From Adiantum capillus-veneris (Eukaryota > Streptophyta > Polypodiopsida > Polypodiales > Pteridaceae), in assembly GCA_014529385.2 (NCBI GenBank), contig CM043943.1, forward strand, positions 104,192,355 to 104,256,354: 64,000 bases of DNA. Reading direction: 5' to 3'. This document shows, piece after piece, positions 33,342-42,692 of the stretch. The notes under the pieces are model-generated. The model did no database searches. It saw only the letters and a list, made by a program, of their open reading frames with translations, and had not been told where the DNA came from. Position numbers and translations under genes: made by a program. Numbering within the stretch: position 1 is the stretch's first letter; the number at the start of each line of letters is the position of its first letter.

Positions 33342-34490
33342 TTATGTTCCTCTAAAATCCAACTTTTTGAAGACAGTGGCTTTGAGTTGTAGGTCCCAAA
33401 ACTTGTCTACATATTTGTGGATGGATTCATTGGGAGAGAGCTTTAAGCTTCGCCATTCGGTGAGTACTTTGTCTTTGGCATCGGTGGCCAAAAACTGCTT
33501 CATAATGGAAGCTCTTAAAGCCTTCCATGTTCGTGGAGCTTCACCGTTGGCTCGTAGGCTAGACCACCATTGTCTGGCGGACTTTTGAAAGTGCATAGCT
33601 ACATGGCGTAGCTTAGAGGACTCCGTGAAGCCCTCATCTCCAAACGCCGCATCGAATTGCTGGATAAAGGCCAAAACTTTGTCTGTAGCACCGAAGGTGC
33701 CATCATAGGTAAGGAAAGAGATGCTCTTCCCTCCCTCTTTGAATTTCTTCAGCTTGGACGACCTCTTCCATGCGGCATAGGATTTCCTATGGCCTCTTCT
33801 TTTTGATGGTTCAAAAGTTCCACCATCACTTTCTTCAGAAGATGAAGAATTTGAAGAAGGTGGAGAAGAGGGTGACCTCTTTCTCGCCTTTTTCTTGTCT
33901 TGATCTTTGTCGTCTTCACCATAGCTTTCATAAGAGGAAGAGGATAAAGAAGATGGAGAAGAGGGTGTCCTCTTTCTTGCCTTTTTCTTCTCTTGCTTTT
34001 TATCATCCCTCTTTGAATTATGGCGTGGAGAAGAGTGTGATGGTCTTCTCCGCTTTGGTGGTGATGGAGAGCGTTTAGCCCGCCGTCTTCGTGGAGCCAT
34101 CTCCGCCGAGGTGGCGGGAGACTCGTTTCTTTCTCGTTCCTTCGGTGGAGGCTCTTGAGTTCTCCTTTGGGAAGGAGATGCATCATCAAGAAGTAAGTTC
34201 TTGAGCCCTTCATATGGATTCTCTTCTTCTTCCCGAATCGGAGAGAGACCTCTTTTGGTAGTCTCACAAGGAGGCTTCCTAGGTGTTCTCTCGTCATGGT
34301 GATGAGCTTGGAGAATCCCGTGAGCACGGAGCTGCCGTTGCACTTCACTTTGGAGAGATGGATTGCCCATGGCTTGTTGAAGCCTAGAAACAAGATAATT
34401 AACAAGCATTGAAGCATCATTAGTAGCTTGCTCATGAGCAAAATCAAAGTTATCAACATTAATTTCACTCTCTTTAATATTGTCAGCCAT
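33342..34490 (-). CDS. Gag of array unit B, C-terminally truncated by deletion
   Basis: 382 residues, identical in layout to the gag of unit A: acidic N-terminus, duplicated basic SR-rich stretch, capsid-like core, fused end FRGT. The shared gag-RT deletion removes the zinc knuckle. Starts with an ATG 417 bp after the primer site. Confidence 0.88.
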   Translation of the reverse strand: MADNIKESEINVDNFDFAHEQATNDASMLVNYLVSRLQQAMGNPSLQSEVQRQLRAHGILQAHHHDERTPRKPPCETTKRGLSPIREEEENPYEGLKNLLLDDASPSQRRTQEPPPKERERNESPATSAEMAPRRRRAKRSPSPPKRRRPSHSSPRHNSKRDDKKQEKKKARKRTPSSPSSLSSSSYESYGEDDKDQDKKKARKRSPSSPPSSNSSSSEESDGGTFEPSKRRGHRKSYAAWKRSSKLKKFKEGGKSISFLTYDGTFGATDKVLAFIQQFDAAFGDEGFTESSKLRHVAMHFQKSARQWWSSLRANGEAPRTWKALRASIMKQFLATDAKDKVLTEWRSLKLSPNESIHKYVDKFWDLQLKATVFKKLDFRGT

Positions 34491-34894
34491 TCTAACAACT
34501 TTTAGGCGTAAACTTTTTAGGTGTACTTTGGCACTTCAAGCCCTAGTTGCTACTCCTCTTTACCCCTTTAGAAAAAGCACTCAAGCTACTGTACCCGCGG
34601 CTCGAATACCATTAATTGCAAGGAATAGAAGAGAGGGTCTTTCGACACCAAAACAGCACCGGCTCCTGTCAAGCTTCTAATAGCTCAATAGTGGTTAAGC
34701 CGTAGGCAAGCCCCGTAGGACTCCACTATTAAGACCATAGCTCTCGACGGTGATGCCCCGTTAACTGCACAAAGGCAGGTGCACTGCAAGGCTGAAAAAT
34801 CCCTATTCTACTTACTCACAGGCAATTAATAATACCAACCATTTGTAGCTAGCTTGAGGACCTCCCTTCTTGAGCAAGAAAAGAGAAACCTTGA

Positions 34895-34906
34895 GCTCTG
34901 ATACCA
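34895..34906 (-). promoter_or_regulatory. tRNA-Met primer-binding site of array unit B
   Basis: Minus-strand TGGTATCAGAGC one base after the end of LTR B. Confidence 0.95.
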
Positions 34907-34907
34907 A

Positions 34908-36497
34908 TGTAACATTTAATGGCCTAAAATCTTATGTGTAGCGGAAATTAGCATGAACATAGTGAGCATTTCATTAGAGTTGATTCCTAATGAGAATTAC
35001 AAGAGTGCTTGGGTGGAGAGAGCAACAAAAAGCATAACACCTAGTTAGATAGCATCGACAATACTTTCAAAAGAGAGAGCAATTAAGCTATTGACAACAG
35101 TTGAGGACCGGATTTGCATGGAGCCGGTCCCCCCTCCAAAAGTCTTTGTATTATGGTTTCTCCCATCAAGAGAGACATTGTACAATACAATTCTTTGTGT
35201 TCCTTCAAGACGAGCTAGTGCAATGAAGATGGAAGCTTCATACACCAAGCAAAACACTTAATCAAACACAACTTGAATTATCCCCGTTCTCAGACCCAAG
35301 ACCTCACACACCTTCGAAGATGGTGAGAGCTAGCAGGGTATGAGAGTAGATTGAGAGGAAAAAGAAGTATCTTACGAGAAAGAAGTACATCTCCTCACAT
35401 AATCACTCATATTAGCATAGCTTAGCTTAGTAATTAGCTTGGTAGAGAAGATGAGCATGCATTGAAGCTTGGCTCTTGGTTGGATTTGCATCCACATGCC
35501 AAGAGAGTGTTGATGTAGGCTTCTATCTCACAAGCTTGGAGTAGGTGATGAGCTCTCCATTAAAGCTTGGGAGGAGATAGAGTATTTTCCCTTCACACAT
35601 GGTCAAGTGTGAGAGTGTGTGTGTCAATGCCAAGCAAAAATCAGCCCCCTCTCTCTCTTGGGCGAGCCCTAGCTGCTAAGTTAGTCTGGCTTTTGCCTCA
35701 TTGGACCTCCCCAGGTCAAGCCAATAGGGATTAAGCAGCATAAGTGATAGCCTTCTGACATGTGTCCCCCTTTCCCCTTTTGTGAGAGCTTTAGATAATT
35801 AAATAATTAAACTAAACTCTCATTGGACCCCTTTGCCTCCTGGCCAATAGGAATCAGGCAAGCCATGGGGCTCCTGAATGCTCATTGGACCCCTTGGGAG
35901 ACTGCCCAATAGTCTTCTAGGACACTTAATTCTTATTGGTTTCTTTTATTAAATGTTTTTAAATTAATTAAACTAGATTTACTCTAGCCTAATTCTCATT
36001 GGTCCACTTCAAGGGTCTTCCAATAGGAATTGGGCATACCTTGTGGGCATCTGGCCTAGGGAGCTGACATGTGTCCCTCATTCCCTTTGTGTAAAGGGAG
36101 CCTGTGTGTGTGTGTGTGGCTTTCTCTCTCATCCCCTAGCTTTGGGGCTCGCCCCCTCCCATGTAGGGATGTAGAAAGACTTTTTGGGCACACACTAAGC
36201 ATCCAATTTTCCCTAAGGTTGACCTTTGGACACAACCTTTGAATTTTGGAACCTTAGCATTTTGGAAGTCTTAATGGGCTGAACCTTAGGGTCTTTTTAG
36301 CCCGTTGTTTCACATGGCTCTTTTGCAGATGGCCCCCCCTTTGGATCCCTATTTTCCCTCCTTTGGATCCCTACTGTGGCCGGTCTGCTAACTTAACCAA
36401 TATTCTAGCTTTTTCTCCCTTGGCACTTCCCCACATTAAATGATCAGTTTAATATGAGAAAATCATTTAGGAGAATTAGATATTGATTATTATGACA
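34908..36497 (-). repeat. LTR B of the chromovirus array
   Basis: 1,590 bp, essentially identical to LTR A. It abuts the purine tract of unit A (36,498-36,511) and the primer site of unit B, without any target duplication, so it is shared by the two units. Confidence 0.95.
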
Positions 36498-36854
36498 TTA
36501 CCTCTCTCTTGAAATCATAGTCGTCCTTGACTATGGTGTAGAGAAGATAAAGCATATGCATGAGTCCTTTTCTTAGCGGGTAGAGGATCCCTATGTTACC
36601 CTACGACATCATTCCATAATGGATGACTAGTCCATTTGGCGCTTGAGAGCCTGAGGCTGCCGCAAGCATGTCTGCACATTAGTCCTATCAATCTTCCATA
36701 GTAGAGTGACAAGCTCTACTTGGTGTTCGGGAGACGTCGTCTCCGCAAACTTGATCTAAGCATGCATACTACTTCATTTTTGTGCACAAATAAAGAAAAA
36801 GAGAGTCTTATAAGACAAAATTTTTTGTTGATTTTTAACATTTTGTACATTTGC
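36498..36854 (-). other. 3' spacer and polypurine tract of array unit A
   Basis: As for 30,753-31,109. One visible difference: the purine tract here reads TTTCAAGAGAGAGG where unit B has TTCCAAGAGAGAGG. Confidence 0.85.
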
Positions 36855-39011
36855 TTACTCTTGGGAAGCATTGTAAGCATTGACAAGGTTTAGGTTATCC
36901 TTTAATTGTATGCCTTGCATCCATCTAGCATCTTCAAAAGGATAATTCTTAAACTTAATAAGATATCGTCGGATAGTCTTACCGCCTCTTAATACCTTGT
37001 CTTCATGTCGGAGAATGGACTCGGGCTGCAGCACCTCCTCGTGGTCCTCGATCTCCGGTGGGTCTTCAATAGTTGGTTCTTGAGGTGGCTCTCCTTTGTA
37101 AGGCTTTAAGAGGCTCACATGAAAAGCATTGTGTATGAGCCAATGATTGGGCAACTTAAGTTGATAGGCCATCTCATTGATTGGCCTAAGAATCTGGAAG
37201 GGACCATAGTACCTTTTTGCTAGTTTAGCATAGTACTTTTGGTGGCCCGTAGGATTCTTGCCCGTCGTGTGCCTTAATCGAGCCTTGGGAAACTTTAACA
37301 AGACCCAATCGTTTTCTTTAAAGGCTTGGGCTCTTCTGTGCTTGTCAGCAGCAGCCTTTTGCCTTTGCTGTGAGATAGAGATAGCATCCTTAATCTTTTG
37401 GAAAGATTCTTGTAGGTCTCGGCTATACTCATCTGCAGCGAAGATCTTCCCATGTACCTTAAGTAGCAAGGGACTTTTTGATCTTCCCTCAATTACCTCC
37501 AAAGGTGCTTTTCCTGTAGAAGTATGTACAGTGTTATTGTAAGCATACTCTACTAAGGGTAAGTACTTTTCCCATTGGGATCTTTGATCTACTTCCGTTA
37601 CATAGGCTTTTAGTAGATCGAGAATAGTTAGGTTAGCTATTTCACTTTGGCCATCAGTTTGTGGATGATAGGCCGAAGAGAAGTTTAGCCTTGTTCCTAA
37701 ATTCTCAAAGAGACCCTTCCAGAAATTACTGGTCATTCTAGGATCTCTATCCGACACTATGGACATTGGCAAGCCATGGTACTTGAAAATTTGCGAAATG
37801 AAGAGGGTTGCCATTTGATGGGCTTTGATAGTCTTTTTGACAGGTATAAAATGAGCTTGTTTACTGAACCTGTCTACTATCGTCCATATTCCCGTATTCC
37901 CATGGATAGACTTAGGCAATCCAAAGATAAAATCCATGGATATGCTCTCCCATGGTGAATTAGGGATTGGCAAGGGTTGAAGCAATCCAAGTTGCTTCCC
38001 TCTATCAAATTTTGTCTTTTGACATACCATACATTTGGAAACAGACTCATGTATGTTCACTTTCATGGTAGGCCAATAGAAATATGTTTCAATTCCCTTT
38101 AGGGTAGACTGAATCCCTCTATGCCCCGCATATGGGGGAGCATGAGATTCATACATTACTTTCTCACGTAGTGAGTTAGTAACGCATAGTCTATTGCCAT
38201 AGAGAAGATAGCCATCTTGTAAAGTAAATGGTTCTTCTTTCTTCCCTAAGGCAAGGGATGAAATCACATCTCTAAAATCGGGATCAATAGCATACTCATC
38301 TATCATTAAAGATAGATCATTGTGAGTTGCTATGGAAACCGCATTCACTCTCGGTCGTCTTGAGAGTGCATCGGCTACTTGATTATGTTTGCCAGCAATG
38401 TGAGCAATATGAAAATGAAATTGCGAAAGGAAATTTGCCCACCTCATTTGTTTGTCGGAGAGCTTGGTCTGCGTCATGAAGTACTTAAGACTTTGGTGAT
38501 CCGTTCGCAGAATGAAAGGAGTCCCCAATAAATAGTGCTTCCATGAGTCTAAGGCATGTAGAACTGCAAGGAGTTCTTTTTCGTATATGCCTAGAGCTTG
38601 CTCAACAGAGTCGAGCCTTCGACTCTCATAGCCTATGGCGTGCCCTTCTTGGAGCAAAACAGCCCCAAGGCAATCACCACAAGCATCACATTGGACCTCA
38701 AATGGTTTTGAGAGGTCCGGTAGTGTAAGCACAGGTTGAGAGATAAGCTTTTCTTTAAGCTTTTTGAAAGCATTGTTCTCCTTAGCAGACCACGTATACC
38801 TAACATTTTTCTTTGTTAGGTCATGTAATGGTCCCGCAATTTGTGAGAAATTTTCTTTGAAGCGTCTATAGTATGCACACATACCTATAAAGCTTCTTAG
38901 TTCATGAAGATTCCTTGGTTTAGGCCATCCTTTTATTACCTCTAACTTGGATGGATCCATTTGGATTCCATCTTGAGAGATAATGTGACCTAAATATTGA
39001 ATCTCTTGCAA
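36855..39011 (-). CDS. Pol of array unit A: RT end, RNase H, integrase, chromodomain; lacks protease and RT catalytic core
   Basis: 718 residues from the first Met; the open frame extends about 26 codons further upstream to the deletion junction. Order: RT thumb (1-60), RNase H (about 70-225; DACGDCLGAVLLQEG, RTDHQSLKYF, ADALSRR), integrase zinc domain (HAPPYAGHRG ... CMVCQKTK, about 295-345), integrase core with D, D, E in MDFIFG, VSDRDPR and TDGQSE, C-terminal GPF-type region (RYYGPFQIL ... FHVSLLKPY), and a chromodomain-like end (RRYLIKFKNYPFEDARW). The integrase looks intact. The YxDD-bearing palm of RT and the protease are absent, so it must rely on another element for cDNA synthesis. 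It lies in the +1 frame relative to gag. A Ty3/gypsy chromovirus by domain order, primer and chromodomain. Confidence 0.93.
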   Translation of the reverse strand: MQEIQYLGHIISQDGIQMDPSKLEVIKGWPKPRNLHELRSFIGMCAYYRRFKENFSQIAGPLHDLTKKNVRYTWSAKENNAFKKLKEKLISQPVLTLPDLSKPFEVQCDACGDCLGAVLLQEGHAIGYESRRLDSVEQALGIYEKELLAVLHALDSWKHYLLGTPFILRTDHQSLKYFMTQTKLSDKQMRWANFLSQFHFHIAHIAGKHNQVADALSRRPRVNAVSIATHNDLSLMIDEYAIDPDFRDVISSLALGKKEEPFTLQDGYLLYGNRLCVTNSLREKVMYESHAPPYAGHRGIQSTLKGIETYFYWPTMKVNIHESVSKCMVCQKTKFDRGKQLGLLQPLPIPNSPWESISMDFIFGLPKSIHGNTGIWTIVDRFSKQAHFIPVKKTIKAHQMATLFISQIFKYHGLPMSIVSDRDPRMTSNFWKGLFENLGTRLNFSSAYHPQTDGQSEIANLTILDLLKAYVTEVDQRSQWEKYLPLVEYAYNNTVHTSTGKAPLEVIEGRSKSPLLLKVHGKIFAADEYSRDLQESFQKIKDAISISQQRQKAAADKHRRAQAFKENDWVLLKFPKARLRHTTGKNPTGHQKYYAKLAKRYYGPFQILRPINEMAYQLKLPNHWLIHNAFHVSLLKPYKGEPPQEPTIEDPPEIEDHEEVLQPESILRHEDKVLRGGKTIRRYLIKFKNYPFEDARWMQGIQLKDNLNLVNAYNASQE

Positions 39012-39074
39012 GAAAAATTCACTTTTCTTTCGATTAACATAAAGTTTATTCTCTCTTAAAACTTGAAATATTAC

Positions 39075-39110
39075 CTGGAGGTGTTGCTTATGTTCCTCTA
39101 AAATCCAACT
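39075..39110 (-). other. Shared deletion junction joining gag to the end of RT
   Basis: At about 39,090-39,100, and at the same place in units B (about 33,350) and C (about 27,605), gag sequence ending KKLDF passes directly into the RT segment EEHKQHLQVIFQVLREN in another frame. The rest of gag, the protease and RT motifs 1-5 are missing. The identical junction in all three units shows the deletion came before the tandem amplification. Confidence 0.92.
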
Positions 39111-40236
39111 TTTTGAAGACAGTGGCTTTGAGTTGTAGGTCCCAAAACTTGTCTACATATTTGTGGATGGATTCATTGGGAGAGAGCTTTAAGCTTCGCC
39201 ATTCGGTGAGTACTTTGTCTTTGGCATCGGTGGCCAAAAACTGCTTCATAATGGAAGCTCTTAAAGCCTTCCATGTTCGTGGAGCTTCACCGTTGGCTCG
39301 TAGGCTAGACCACCATTGTCTGGCGGACTTTTGAAAGTGCATAGCTACATGGCGTAGCTTAGAGGACTCCGTGAAGCCCTCATCTCCAAACGCCGCATCG
39401 AATTGCTGGATAAAGGCCAAAACTTTGTCTGTAGCACCGAAGGTGCCATCATAGGTAAGGAAAGAGATGCTCTTCCCTCCCTCTTTGAATTTCTTCAGCT
39501 TGGACGACCTCTTCCATGCGGCATAGGATTTCCTATGGCCTCTTCTTTTTGATGGTTCAAAAGTTCCACCATCACTTTCTTCAGAAGATGAAGAATTTGA
39601 AGAAGGTGGAGAAGAGGGTGACCTCTTTCTCGCCTTTTTCTTGTCTTGATCTTTGTCGTCTTCACCATAGCTTTCATAAGAGGAAGAGGATAAAGAAGAT
39701 GGAGAAGAGGGTGTCCTCTTTCTCGCCTTTTTCTTCTCTTGCTTTTTATCATCCCTCTTTGAATTATGGCGTGGAGAAGAGTGTGATGGTCTTCTCCGCT
39801 TTGGTGGTGATGGAGAGCGTTTAGCCCGCCGTCTTCGTGGAGCCATCTCCGCCGAGGTGGCGGGAGACTCGTTTCTTTCTCGTTCCTTCGGTGGAGGCTC
39901 TTGAGTTCTCCTTTGGGAAGGAGATGCATCATCAAGAAGTAAGTTCTTGAGCCCTTCATATGGATTCTCTTCTTCTTCCCGAATCGGAGAGAGACCTCTT
40001 TTGGTAGTCTCACAAGGAGGCTTCCTAGGTGTTCTCTCGTCATGGTGATGAGCTTGGAGAATCCCGTGAGCACGGAGCTGCCGTTGCACTTCACTTTGGA
40101 GAGATGGATTGCCCATGGCTTGTTGAAGCCTAGAAACAAGATAATTAACAAGCATTGAAGCATCATTAGTAGCTTGCTCATGAGCAAAATCAAAGTTATC
40201 AACATTAATTTCACTCTCTTTAATATTGTCAGCCAT
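39088..40236 (-). CDS. Gag of array unit A, C-terminally truncated by deletion
   Basis: 382 residues. Residues 1-80 are acidic with NVDNFDFAHEQ. Residues about 85-235 are rich in Arg, Ser, Pro and Lys and hold two copies of a 30-odd residue unit containing KKKARKR(T/S)PSSP. Residues about 240-378 form the capsid-like core (SISFLTYDGTFGATDKVLAF, FQKSARQWWSSL, IMKQFLATDAKDKVL, KYVDKFWDLQLKAT). After KKLDF the frame crosses the deletion and ends FRGT. In the older relative at 21,584-25,609 the same point continues AEQKQQ..VG and a CCHC knuckle, which shows what is lost. Confidence 0.9.
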   Translation of the reverse strand: MADNIKESEINVDNFDFAHEQATNDASMLVNYLVSRLQQAMGNPSLQSEVQRQLRAHGILQAHHHDERTPRKPPCETTKRGLSPIREEEENPYEGLKNLLLDDASPSQRRTQEPPPKERERNESPATSAEMAPRRRRAKRSPSPPKRRRPSHSSPRHNSKRDDKKQEKKKARKRTPSSPSSLSSSSYESYGEDDKDQDKKKARKRSPSSPPSSNSSSSEESDGGTFEPSKRRGHRKSYAAWKRSSKLKKFKEGGKSISFLTYDGTFGATDKVLAFIQQFDAAFGDEGFTESSKLRHVAMHFQKSARQWWSSLRANGEAPRTWKALRASIMKQFLATDAKDKVLTEWRSLKLSPNESIHKYVDKFWDLQLKATVFKKLDFRGT

Positions 40237-40640
40237 TCTAACAACTTTTAGGTGTAAACTTTTTAGGTGTACTTTGGCACTTCAAGCCCTAGTTGCTACT
40301 CCTCTTTACCCCTTTAGAAAAAGCACTCAAGCTACTGTACCCGCGGCTCGAATACCATTAATTGCAAGGAATAGAAGAGAGGGTCTTTCGACACCAAAAC
40401 AGCACCGGCTCCTGTCAAGCTTCTAATAGCTCAATAGTGGTTAAGCCGTAGGCAAGCCCCGTAGGACTCCACTATTAAGACCATAGCTCTCGACGGTGAT
40501 GCCCCGTTAACTGCACAAAGGCAGGTGCACTGCAAGGCTGAAAAATCCCTATTCTACTTACTCACAGGCAATTAATAATACCAACCATTTGTAGCTAGCT
40601 TGAGGACCTCCCTTCTTGAGCAAGAAAAGAGAAACCTTGA

Positions 40641-40652
40641 GCTCTGATACCA
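40641..40652 (-). promoter_or_regulatory. tRNA-Met primer-binding site of array unit A
   Basis: Minus-strand TGGTATCAGAGC one base after the end of LTR A. Confidence 0.95.
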
Positions 40653-40653
40653 A

Positions 40654-42243
40654 TGTAACATTTAATGGCCTAAAATCTTATGTGTAGCGGAAATTAGCAT
40701 GAACATAGTGAGCATTTCATTAGAGTTGATTCCTAATGAGAATTACAAGAGTGCTTGGGTGGAGAGAGCAACAAAAAGCATAACACCTAGTTAGATAGCA
40801 TCGACAATACTTTCAAAAGAGAGAGCAATTAAGCTATTGACAACAGTTGAGGACCGGATTTGCATGGAGCCGGTCCCCCCTCCAAAAGTCTTTGTATTAT
40901 GGTTTCTCCCATCAAGAGAGACATTGTACAATACAATTCTTTGTGTTCCTTCAAGACGAGCTAGTGCAATGAAGATGGAAGCTTCATACACCAAGCAAAA
41001 CACTTAATCAAACACAACTTGAATTATCCCCGTTCTCAGACCCAAGACCTCACACACCTTCGAAGATGGTGAGAGCTAGCAGGGTATGAGAGTAGATTGA
41101 GAGGAAAAAGAAGTATCTTACGAGAAAGAAGTACATCTCCTCACATAATCACTCATATTAGCATAGCTTAGCTTAGTAATTAGCTTGGTAGAGAAGATGA
41201 GCATGCATTGAAGCTTGGCTCTTGGTTGGATTTGCATCCACATGCCAAGAGAGTGTTGATGTAGGCTTCTATCTCACAAGCTTGGAGTAGGTGATGAGCT
41301 CTCCATTAAAGCTTGGGAGGAGATAGAGTATTTTCCCTTCACACATGGTCAAGTGTGAGAGTGTGTGTGTCAATGCCAAGCAAAAATCAGCCCCCTCTCT
41401 CTCTTGGGCGAGCCCTAGCTGCTAAGTTAGTCTGGCTTTTGCCTCATTGGACCTCCCCAGGTCAAGCCAATAGGGATTAAGCAGCATAAGTGATAGCCTT
41501 CTGACATGTGTCCCCCTTTCCCCTTTTGTGAGAGCTTTAGATAATTAAATAATTAAACTAAACTCTCATTGGACCCCTTTGCCTCCTGGCCAATAGGAAT
41601 CAGGCAAGCCATGGGGCTCCTGAATGCTCATTGGACCCCTTGGGAGACTGCCCAATAGTCTTCTAGGACACTTAATTCTTATTGGTTTCTTTTATTAAAT
41701 GTTTTTAAATTAATTAAACTAGATTTACTCTAGCCTAATTCTCATTGGTCCACTTCAAGGGTCTTCCAATAGGAATTGGGCATACCTTGTGGGCATCTGG
41801 CCTAGGGAGCTGACATGTGTCCCTCATTCCCTTTGTGTAAAGGGAGCCTGTGTGTGTGTGTGTGGCTTTCTCTCTCATCCCCTAGCTTTGGGGCTCGCCC
41901 CCTCCCATGTAGGGATGTAGAAAGACTTTTTGGGCACACACTAAGCATCCAATTTTCCCTAAGGTTGACCTTTGGACACAACCTTTGAATTTTGGAACCT
42001 TAGCATTTTGGAAGTCTTAATGGGCTGAACCTTAGGGTCTTTTTAGCCCGTTGTTTCACATGGCTCTTTTGCAGATGGCCCCCCCTTTGGATCCCTATTT
42101 TCCCTCCTTTGGATCCCTACTGTGGCCGGTCTGCTAACTTAACCAATATTCTAGCTTTTTCTCCCTTGGCACTTCCCCACATTAAATGATCAGTTTAATA
42201 TGAGAAAATCATTTAGGAGAATTAGATATTGATTATTATGACA
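40654..42243 (-). repeat. LTR A: outer 5' LTR of the chromovirus array
   Basis: 1,590 bp, TGTCATAATAATC...AAATGTTACA on the minus strand, next to GACGG at 42,244. The U3 side has four units in which ATTGG is followed 20-25 bp later by CCAATAG (plus-strand coordinates 41,445-41,474; 41,567-41,597; 41,629-41,658; 41,743-41,773). The R/U5 side has the conserved GGACCGG/CCGGTCC hairpin at 40,851-40,876. A (GT)8 run lies near 41,855. Confidence 0.95.
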
Positions 42244-42671
42244 GACGGAGCATTGGCGCATCATTGCTAAGAATTTAGATGCATTCTGAGTCGAAAACTA
42301 CTAGGTCAAAAATCCACTATTGTTAATAATCGCGATTTTGGAACTTGACCTAAGTGGGGTTTGAGACTATAGGCATGTGTGCTTAGGTCTTATAAACTTG
42401 TCTAGAAGTTTTGTTACATTTGGATGTCATTTGATGATGTAGCGGATGTGATTTGCTTGCCGATGAGCGATTGGCTTTTGGTGATTTCAGTCACTTGAGT
42501 GTAGCTTGAGTTAGATGCGAGTTGTTAGTTTTTTTTCGAGAGATTGACACCCTCTTGTAGCCTCTATGCACTAGTCGAGTCAGCTTCGTCCCATGGTTTG
42601 ACAAATTAATCGTGGTTCTCGCTAATACTGCAATAAGATAGGATGGTGAGGTTAGACATGCGTCCCACATT

Positions 42672-42692
42672 TGGCGTCGTTGCCGGAGATCG
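42672..42692 (+). promoter_or_regulatory. Primer-binding site of element X (Athila/Tat type)
   Basis: TGGCGTCGTTGCCGGAGAT, two bases after the LTR end CCCACA. The form TGGCGCCGTTGCCGGGGA is the standard primer site of plant Athila/Tat-type gypsy elements; this copy has a few changes. Confidence 0.8.

Larger units (their letters stand above)
26132..42243 (-). mobile_element. Tandem multimer of a minus-strand chromovirus: LTR-int-LTR-int-LTR-int'-LTR'
   Basis: Read on the minus strand the order is: LTR A (42,243-40,654), internal A (40,653-36,498), LTR B (36,497-34,908), internal B (34,907-30,753), LTR C (30,752-29,164), truncated internal C (29,163 to about 26,354) and an LTR fragment D (26,346-26,132). 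The whole block is flanked by one 5-bp duplication, GACGG, at 26,127-26,131 and 42,244-42,248. No duplication flanks the inner LTRs, which abut a primer site on one side and a purine tract on the other. The three units are nearly identical. One insertion followed by unequal recombination, or integration of a concatemer, explains this. Confidence 0.93.
25610..42669 (+). repeat. 5' LTR of element X, split by the chromovirus array
   Basis: About 943 bp once the array is removed (25,610-26,131 plus 42,249-42,669). It has TATA-like GGTATAAAAGCC at about 25,919, a CpG-containing leader (25,980-26,070), and a partial AATAATCGCGATT palindrome at 42,330. The end TCCCACA is followed by TT and the primer site. 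The junction is shown by the GACGG duplication at 26,127-26,131 and 42,244-42,248. With only one LTR in view the left border is inferred from TG and from the break in the chromovirus protease. Confidence 0.6.
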
